DNA of 10,909 nt from Anaerolineales bacterium (GTDB lineage: Bacteria; Chloroflexota; Anaerolineae; Anaerolineales; UBA4823): the NCBI GenBank assembly GCA_022865865.1, contig JALHTN010000538.1, positions 1 through 10,909 on the forward strand. The letters are read 5' to 3'. Numbering within the stretch: position 1 is the stretch's first letter; each line of letters opens with the position of its first letter. A program made the position numbers and the translations under genes. The notes beneath the pieces are model-generated. The model was not told where the DNA came from, did no database searches, and was given only the letters and a program-made list of their open reading frames with translations. Of the stretch, positions 1-4,603 are shown piece after piece.

Positions 1-49
1 CTTTAGTAGAACGGAATAAGAAGTTATAACGAGCTTTCAAGGCTCCCAT
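1..49 (-). CDS. N-terminal fragment of an unidentified protein
   Basis: A minus-strand reading frame begins with ATG at 49-47 and stays open for 16 codons to the left edge, giving MGALKARYNFLFRSTK. The start is supported by a strong Shine-Dalgarno sequence, AGGAG at 60-56, with a 6-nt spacer. That is as good as the sites of the larger genes here. The fragment is basic and too short to assign to a family. A perfect palindrome lies about 20 bases upstream of the ribosome binding site, so the gene may be controlled from there. It could still be a chance ATG behind a chance purine run. Sequence left of the window would decide this. Confidence 0.55.
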   Translation of the reverse strand, partial: MGALKARYNFLFRSTK

Positions 50-80
50 ATGGTTCTCCTCTGGAGGGATTAATCACCCA

Positions 81-100
81 CATTCCCGAATTCGGGAATG
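81..100. promoter_or_regulatory. Perfect 20-bp palindrome, candidate operator
   Basis: CATTCCCGAATTCGGGAATG is identical to its own reverse complement over all 20 bases. As RNA it could form an 8-bp stem with an AATT loop, but there is no T-run on either side, so it is not a typical terminator. It sits upstream of the minus-strand gene that starts at 49, between its ribosome binding site and any promoter further right. That is a usual place for a dimeric repressor's operator. The regulator is unknown and the operator role is inferred from symmetry and position. Confidence 0.45.
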
Positions 101-602
101 CAGATTTGAAAATCAGCTCCAAGTTTAATACCTTGCGTGAATTTTGGCACATTCAGAGGGATAAATCAATGCCTTTTGTTAAATCAATAGGAGAAAGAGG
201 GTCGCAAATGGGACCAGGAGACAGATGATATTCTTGGAATATTCTATCCATTGACGATTGTCAATTACTTTCTCCCCTCTGTGTGTTATATTATCCCAGA
301 ATGCATTGTGATTTATGGAACAAACAGTGGATGAAATACTTGGGTTTTTGCTTAGCAAGCATGATTAGTCCATGCTATTGAGCTGTATATGGATAGTTTG
401 TATGGTTATAAAAAAGATCACAGCAGATGATTTGGATATAAGCGGAAGCTAAATTTGAAGAAATTTGCTCTTATCTTGATGGCTGTATTTGACTGTAGCG
501 AGGACATAGCTAATATTACGGCAGCATCTCTATATCCATCGGTGAAGATTCTTCAAGAAGCACGGAGAATATAAGAAATAAAACAGATTGGAGAATGGTC
601 AA
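101..602. other. About 500 bases with no convincing gene
   Basis: No reading frame here has a good start, ribosome binding site and protein-like composition together. An open stretch at 431-574 (+), with an internal ATG at 479, reads as a short hydrophobic then polar peptide. It has no clear ribosome binding site and may be the worn end of a former gene. A 6-bp hairpin with a 7-nt loop lies at 358-376. Besides these and the dyad at 250-265 I see nothing functional. The low-GC, stop-rich character suggests decayed or purely intergenic DNA. Confidence 0.5.
250..265. promoter_or_regulatory. Crp/Fnr-like dyad in the intergenic region
   Basis: ATTGAC-GATT-GTCAAT is an inverted repeat with 6-bp arms around a 4-nt centre. 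The spacing equals that of an FNR box (TTGAT-N4-ATCAA), with one changed base per half-site. It lies far from both flanking genes, about 200 bases from the start at 49 and 340 bases from the start at 603. No convincing promoter hexamers were found beside it. A Crp/Fnr regulator is encoded in this window, which makes the match worth recording, but a chance dyad is quite possible. Confidence 0.25.
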
Positions 603-1301
603 ATGAATGATATTGCAGGCAAGGTATTGAGAACGATAGGCATTCTATTCTTTGGATTAACTACCGTGATGAACCTGCTGGGCGGAATTGGGACTACCTG
701 TGCAGCATTTCTCACTGACCAATACCCAAAATACTCGGCATTAATCGATGAGGGGTTGCAGTGGCTTTACCAGGGCTTGGTGATCACGACCGTTTTAATC
801 GGTCTGGTGGGTATCTGGGTCATCATTGAACTGATAAGGGGGAAGGAAAATGCCTTTCGAAATGCGCTGATCGTACTGGTCATTGGCACCATACTGGCAG
901 GAATCCAGTATTACTACTCTCTGCAGCTGTTTGGAAAAGCTGCTCCTGCGAATATGAAATTTTATATCAATGTAGTCTCATTAATCCTGTTCCTGATCTT
1001 CCTAATCCCTGGGGTTAAACAGAAGGTGAATTTTTCAAAAAATGAGGGTGGTGAGGATAAGGAAACTGCTGGAGGGATGGCGGCGATCTTGGTGGGGGTG
1101 CTCTTGCTGACCACGCCAGCTTGGGCGGGACCTTCGCACACTTACCAGGGTGTGAATTGGGTTCACTTACTGCAAACCGAATTGAACATCAGCGGGATCC
1201 TGCTGACCGGAGGGGGGATTGCTATCTTGATGCGGGTCTTTATCGGTGTAATCCGCCAGGAATTTGCTTTGGCGAAGATACACCTATCCAATGATGAATG
1301 A
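603..1301 (+). CDS. Six-span integral membrane protein of unknown function
   Basis: I do not recognise this 232-residue protein. Its frame extends upstream to a TTG at 588, but the ATG at 603 is preferred because GGAG at 590-593 lies 9 nt before it, while nothing similar precedes the TTG. Hydrophobic segments lie near residues 12-37, 59-78, 88-106, 122-138, 159-175 and 198-217. A charged loop (about 139-156, rich in Lys, Glu, Gly) divides the protein into a four-span part and a two-span part. The fifth span ends in TTPAWAG, which looks like a signal-peptidase site, followed by a polar stretch of about 20 residues before the last span. No cofactor-binding or catalytic motif is evident. It converges on the Crp/Fnr gene, so the two are not an operon. 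A transporter accessory or an energy-metabolism membrane subunit are possibilities I cannot separate. Confidence 0.75.
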   Translation: MNDIAGKVLRTIGILFFGLTTVMNLLGGIGTTCAAFLTDQYPKYSALIDEGLQWLYQGLVITTVLIGLVGIWVIIELIRGKENAFRNALIVLVIGTILAGIQYYYSLQLFGKAAPANMKFYINVVSLILFLIFLIPGVKQKVNFSKNEGGEDKETAGGMAAILVGVLLLTTPAWAGPSHTYQGVNWVHLLQTELNISGILLTGGGIAILMRVFIGVIRQEFALAKIHLSNDE

Positions 1302-1328
1302 GATATAAACATCCCCAAATCTAAGTCA

Positions 1329-1365
1329 GAAATCCCGCCAATATGTACCGGCGGGATTTCTCTTT
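1329..1365. terminator. Hairpin terminator between convergent genes
   Basis: GAAATCCCGCC (1329-1339) pairs perfectly with GGCGGGATTTC (1350-1360): an 11-bp, GC-rich stem with a 10-nt loop. On the plus strand it is followed by the T-rich TCTTTATACTTT, fitting an intrinsic terminator for the membrane-protein gene ending at 1301. The stem begins just beyond the minus-strand stop at 1364 and could also stop transcription of the Crp/Fnr gene, though the minus side lacks a clean T-run. Confidence 0.85.
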
Positions 1366-2065
1366 ATACTTTAAATAGATCGCAATCGACTTGTTCGAAT
1401 TCAGCCAGTTTTTCCGGGCAGTTTACGATTATTGGGGTGCGGGAGCATTCGATAACGCCAGTTTCGCGCAAGGATTTTATGGAGCGACTGATGGCCTCTG
1501 GGACTGTTGAAACCCGGGCAGCTAAGAATTGATTGGAGTGGGTAATTCGATCTACCGGATGAGAGCCATTGGAACTCAAGTCCAGAATGATTTTGGCGGT
1601 GCGGGCTTTGACAGGTCTGGCGATCAGATCCTCATATTTAGAAATCAACCCGCGGTTGCGTTTTGCAAGCACATTCAGCAAGCTAATGCCCAATACCGGA
1701 TATTTCGCCATCAGCACTTGAAAACGCTCATGAGAGATCTTCCAGATGATGCATTTCTGATAGGCGATAGCGGTAAAAGGATTGACATCACCATCGAGCA
1801 CAGCGACTTCATTGAACATGATCACCGGTTCGATGACGGAGATAATTGATTCCTGACCTTGAAAACTGGTCTTGCATAAGTGTACGCGACCTCTAAACAA
1901 GACAAAGAGGCCAGCACATTCCCACCCCTCGTGAAAAAGGAGGGAACCAGCGGCGTGTGTTTGAATGCGACCCGAAGTGACGATTTCGTGAATGGCCGTG
2001 GGTGGGAGGACTCTAAAATGCGTGACTTTGGCGAGGCGGGAGACCAGATTTGGACTTTCAAACAT
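1364..2065 (-). CDS. Crp/Fnr-family transcriptional regulator
   Basis: This 233-residue protein has the standard Crp/Fnr plan. A cyclic-nucleotide-binding-like beta-barrel covers about residues 15-110, a long dimerisation helix about 112-150, and a winged helix-turn-helix about 160-220. The recognition helix contains E190-x-x-S193-R194, the ExxSR pattern of FNR-type proteins that read TGAT half-sites. The phosphate-binding-cassette region reads FNEVAVLDG (84-92) then PFTA (96-99). It has FN instead of the usual FG and lacks the Arg that binds the cAMP phosphate in CRP, so cAMP is unlikely to be the ligand. The N-terminal cysteine cluster of oxygen-sensing FNR is also absent. Cysteines at 50, 64 and 105 are scattered. 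The start at 2065 has GAGG 7 nt upstream. The gene is divergent from the EEP gene, and the shared spacer holds a matching dyad, suggesting autoregulation and control of that neighbour. The signal sensed cannot be read from the sequence. Confidence 0.93.
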   Translation of the reverse strand: MFESPNLVSRLAKVTHFRVLPPTAIHEIVTSGRIQTHAAGSLLFHEGWECAGLFVLFRGRVHLCKTSFQGQESIISVIEPVIMFNEVAVLDGDVNPFTAIAYQKCIIWKISHERFQVLMAKYPVLGISLLNVLAKRNRGLISKYEDLIARPVKARTAKIILDLSSNGSHPVDRITHSNQFLAARVSTVPEAISRSIKSLRETGVIECSRTPIIVNCPEKLAEFEQVDCDLFKV

Positions 2066-2145
2066 TGATAATCCTCAGATGTATTGTTGACTGATCAAAT
2101 TTCAACAGCCCCCCTGATGCAAACACGCCTTTGATTCAATGACAA

Positions 2146-2159
2146 GTGATATTTATCAC
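2146..2159. promoter_or_regulatory. Candidate Crp/Fnr operator in the divergent spacer
   Basis: GTGATATTTATCAC is a near-perfect dyad with 6-bp arms around a central TT. It contains both the FNR core (TGAT-N4-ATCA) and the CRP core (GTGA-N6-TCAC). It lies between the divergently transcribed Crp/Fnr gene (start 2065) and the EEP gene (start 2305). Its centre is about 90 bases upstream of the start site predicted for the EEP gene, a spacing used by class I activators. The regulator's ExxSR recognition helix suits TGAT half-sites. Binding is inferred. Confidence 0.6.
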
Positions 2160-2206
2160 GGGTGGTGACCACAATACTTTGCAGAATCAAGAGTGATTGT
2201 TGGGAC

Positions 2207-2236
2207 TTGCTCTGCAGTTGAATTATTGGCTATACT
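2207..2236 (+). promoter_or_regulatory. Possible sigma-70 promoter for the EEP gene
   Basis: TATACT at 2231-2236 is a 5-of-6 match to the -10 consensus. TTGCTC at 2207-2212, 18 bases upstream, is a weak -35 element, as would be expected of an activator-dependent promoter. Transcription would begin near 2243, downstream of the alternative TTG start at 2197, which supports translation from the ATG at 2305. Confidence 0.4.
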
Positions 2237-2304
2237 TATCATTGAGGCTCGAACCGTTCATCCAGTATATTGAAAATTATGAGAAGGAAAAGAGAGGCAA
2301 ACAG

Positions 2305-4284
2305 ATGAAGAAACAATGGATATTCATACTCAGTTTTGGAATTTTTTTCCTGCTGCTGGTCCAATCCATTACTGTATTTATCGAAGGAATCTATATCCTG
2401 GAGCTGCTCAGCACCTCCCTGGATGAAAAAGTGTTGGGGATCTTATTCTTGTTTTCACCAATTTTTCTACTGGCCTTTGGGAAACGGGTTCCGCGCTGGT
2501 CATTATGGGTTTTGTTTTTCCTATTGGTCGCCGGGAGAGGTTTGATCCCGTATCTGGATACAACCGGCAGAATGGTTGCTGCTGGTATTGCCAGTGGAGC
2601 GGGGTTGATCCTGCTGCCGCTCATGCTGGTGACTTACCCGGAGCAGGATGAAGGTGATTGGTGGCTGATCCCTGCTCAAGGATTAGCTTTGGCAGTTGGG
2701 CTTTCAGTATTACTGCGTACGCTGAACTATACGATCGATCCCTCCTTGACGAATGATTACGGATGGATTGGTTGGCTGCTTGGTATTGGTCTCGGGCTCA
2801 CACTGGTCTATTTCAAATGGCAACCTTCCAAAGATCCATCCCAACCAGTCAAAGGTGTTACTTCAGCGGCAATTGGCGTGGTGGGTATCATGGTATTGTT
2901 CTACTTCTTGCTGTCGAGTCCGGGTGTGATCGCCAGGTGGACCGAAGGGAGCTATGCGCTGATCATCAGCCTGGTGAGCCTGTTATCGCTGCTGTGGCTG
3001 TTCGCCTCCTTAGCCAGACCCAATTGGATGGGGGAAATCAAGCCCAATTTCTTGCTGATTTGGAACTGCATTTTTACGCTGGCTGTGCTGGGGACGATCC
3101 TGGCGCATACCATCAGTTTTCCACCCGTTCCAGACTCTGCTCCCGTGGTGGTAGCCAGCCCGAACTGGTTCCAGCAAATCCCACTACTGCTTATGCTGAT
3201 CTCGTTCCCGGTTATCTTTATTGATTTTAGTATCTTCAGCGGTTTGATCGCAAAAGCGCATCCCGCACCGAGAAAGATGGCGCCTGGTTTCCTGTTGGGC
3301 TCGCTGACCATGGTGGTGCTGATCTTCATGAATATTTTTACCAATGTCTGGGGATATGTTGAACCGATCAGCCCATTTTTCAGGAACAAATTCTGGCTGC
3401 CGTTCATTTTAGTCCTGGGATTGGTCACGATCCTGGCTTTTCCAGCAACCAAGAGACTTGATGCAACAGCGGTCTCCAGAGCGAAAAAACAAAATTTGCT
3501 GGTTTCAGCAGTTGTTTTGAGCTTGATCTTCCTTGCGACATTTGCAGCGGCTCTGCTTACCGACCGAAATTATGTAGATGCACCTGATACCAAAACGCTC
3601 AAGATCATGACATACAATATTCAGCAAGCGAACGATGATGCAGGCGAGAAGTCTTATCAAGAGCAGCTCGCATTAATCAAACAGGTTGATCCCGATATCA
3701 TCGGCTTCCAAGAGAGCGATTCGGCACGCATTTCTCTCGGCAACAATGACTATATTCGTTATTATGCCAACCAGCTGGGCTACCATGCTTATTTTGGCCC
3801 AAAAACGGTTACCGGCACATACGGGACAGCTATTCTGTCCAAGTTCCCCCTAGAAAATCCACGCTCGGTATTTACTTACAGCGACCAGGATGAAATCGGC
3901 ACTGCAGAAGCCGAGATCACGGTAGGGGGGAGCCAGTTCACGATCTTCAATGTCCATCCGGACGGCTCGGATGAAGCGAAACTGGTCTTTGCCAGGACTG
4001 TGCTTGATAGGGCGAATGAAAAACCGGATGTGATCGCTATTGGGGACTATAACTTGCGAGATTGGGAAGAACCTTACCTGCTGATCGATGGAGTTTATAA
4101 GAATGCCTGGATGGATGTCTATCCGACTGGGATTGATGAGAATGGTCTGGACATGTCTGGCGAAAACAGGATCGACCATATATTCGTATCACCACACCTG
4201 GAGGTGAGGAATCCGGTCTACCTGCTGCCACCTGATTCAAGGACCGATCATCCTGCTCATTGGGCCGAGGTATACTGGGATTGA
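2305..4284 (+). CDS. Multi-span membrane protein with C-terminal EEP phosphodiesterase domain (Cwh43/PGAP2IP-like layout)
   Basis: The 659-residue product has about 12-13 hydrophobic spans in residues 5-420 and a C-terminal endonuclease/exonuclease/phosphatase (EEP) domain at about 430-659. The EEP signature residues are all visible: N438 in TYNIQ, E470 in QES, H551 in NVHPD, D581 and N583 in GDYN, D624 in RIDH, and D648-H649 in TDHPA. The metal-dependent phosphoester-cleaving centre is therefore intact. The ATG at 2305 is chosen over a TTG at 2197 because GAGG lies 7 nt upstream and MKKQW followed by a span is a normal membrane-protein start. With a cytoplasmic basic N-terminus and an odd number of spans the catalytic domain would face outside, which is inference. 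The order spans then EEP, plus an LGNND...LGYHAYFGP stretch, recalls the C-terminal part of eukaryotic Cwh43/PGAP2IP, which acts in GPI-lipid remodelling. A lipid or glycan phosphodiester substrate is more likely than DNA. The gene is preceded by a divergent Crp/Fnr gene and followed by a terminator, so it seems monocistronic. Confidence 0.88.
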   Translation: MKKQWIFILSFGIFFLLLVQSITVFIEGIYILELLSTSLDEKVLGILFLFSPIFLLAFGKRVPRWSLWVLFFLLVAGRGLIPYLDTTGRMVAAGIASGAGLILLPLMLVTYPEQDEGDWWLIPAQGLALAVGLSVLLRTLNYTIDPSLTNDYGWIGWLLGIGLGLTLVYFKWQPSKDPSQPVKGVTSAAIGVVGIMVLFYFLLSSPGVIARWTEGSYALIISLVSLLSLLWLFASLARPNWMGEIKPNFLLIWNCIFTLAVLGTILAHTISFPPVPDSAPVVVASPNWFQQIPLLLMLISFPVIFIDFSIFSGLIAKAHPAPRKMAPGFLLGSLTMVVLIFMNIFTNVWGYVEPISPFFRNKFWLPFILVLGLVTILAFPATKRLDATAVSRAKKQNLLVSAVVLSLIFLATFAAALLTDRNYVDAPDTKTLKIMTYNIQQANDDAGEKSYQEQLALIKQVDPDIIGFQESDSARISLGNNDYIRYYANQLGYHAYFGPKTVTGTYGTAILSKFPLENPRSVFTYSDQDEIGTAEAEITVGGSQFTIFNVHPDGSDEAKLVFARTVLDRANEKPDVIAIGDYNLRDWEEPYLLIDGVYKNAWMDVYPTGIDENGLDMSGENRIDHIFVSPHLEVRNPVYLLPPDSRTDHPAHWAEVYWD

Positions 4285-4304
4285 ATAAGTCCCCAGTTCC
4301 CAAT

Positions 4305-4340
4305 GATCATCCAAAAGAAAGGATGATCCTGTTTTTCGTT
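4305..4340 (+). terminator. Intrinsic terminator after the EEP gene
   Basis: GATCATCC (4305-4312) pairs perfectly with GGATGATC (4321-4328) around the loop AAAAGAAA. It is followed within three bases by TTTTTCGTTTT. This is a standard Rho-independent terminator 20 bases after the stop codon at 4284. It isolates the next gene, which has its own promoter. Confidence 0.85.
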
Positions 4341-4393
4341 TTCATGATCGCTTTATAGACTTATCAAATACTTCGGGCTCAGCGAACCATAAC

Positions 4394-4422
4394 TTGACCA
4401 ACTGGTGGGGTGGGGCTAAAAT
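4394..4422 (+). promoter_or_regulatory. Sigma-70-type promoter of the glyA-gcvT unit
   Basis: TTGACC (4394-4399, 5 of 6 consensus) and TAAAAT (4417-4422, 5 of 6) are separated by the ideal 17 bases. The predicted start site is near 4429, leaving a leader of about 175 nt before the ATG at 4604. The position agrees with the RNA structure proposed downstream, whose first paired base is 4438. Confidence 0.75.
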
Positions 4423-4429
4423 TAATAAG

Positions 4430-4603
4430 CAATGTATATTACCCAGACAGGTCCCCTGATGGGTTGTCGATTGATCCGATTCATGGATATATCTATCAAT
4501 TTAAGGGGGTTTGCTGGTGGTCATATCCGGGTGGATTCTGTCTGTAATTACCAACAATATTTCGATTTCCCACATTTAATGCAATACACATCAGGAGACC
4601 CAA
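4430..4603 (+). promoter_or_regulatory. Structured 5' leader with an element complementary to the ribosome binding site (riboswitch-like)
   Basis: Three pairings stand out. First, 4438-4450 (ATTACCCAGACAG) and 4538-4548 (CTGTCTGTAAT) form an 11-bp helix with a 2-nt CC bulge, closing a region that holds smaller hairpins (4470-4475 with 4495-4500; ATCC 4525-4528 with GGAT 4533-4536). Second, GGTCCCCTGATG (4450-4461) is complementary at 11 of 12 positions to CATCAGGAGACC (4589-4600), which contains the AGGAG Shine-Dalgarno (4593-4597) of the ATG at 4604. Together with the first helix this would be a pseudoknot hiding the ribosome binding site. Third, 4441-4464 can instead fold locally (ACCCA with TGGGT, CAGG with CCTG). 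Such mutually exclusive folds are typical of translational cis-regulators. I do not see the conserved sequence of the glycine riboswitch or another class I know. Ligand and function are unknown. Confidence 0.5.

Noticed and set aside
431..574. Open plus-strand stretch with an internal ATG at 479 and a protein-like sound (MAVFDCSEDIANI...)
   Set aside because: It is only 31 residues from the ATG, has no clear ribosome binding site and no recognised family. Neighbouring frames are closed by stops. Treated as possible gene decay, not a gene.
588..602. TTG at 588 as the start of the six-span protein
   Set aside because: No ribosome binding site precedes it, whereas the ATG at 603 has GGAG at 9 nt.
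1529..1849. Plus-strand 106-codon frame inside the Crp/Fnr gene
   Set aside because: It is antisense to a well-recognised regulator and has no family signature.
2078..2105. Promoter TTGAAA-N16-TACATC for the Crp/Fnr gene on the minus strand
   Set aside because: Transcription would start inside or after the ribosome binding site at 2076-2073, so it would not yield a translatable message.
2197..2304. TTG at 2197 as the start of the EEP membrane protein
   Set aside because: It would add 36 unusual residues before a normal membrane start, lacks a ribosome binding site, and lies upstream of the predicted transcription start. The ATG at 2305 is better.
4430..4603. A glycine riboswitch ahead of glyA-gcvT
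   Set aside because: Expected from the gene's role, but I cannot find the conserved glycine-aptamer sequence. The leader is described as structured and of unknown class.
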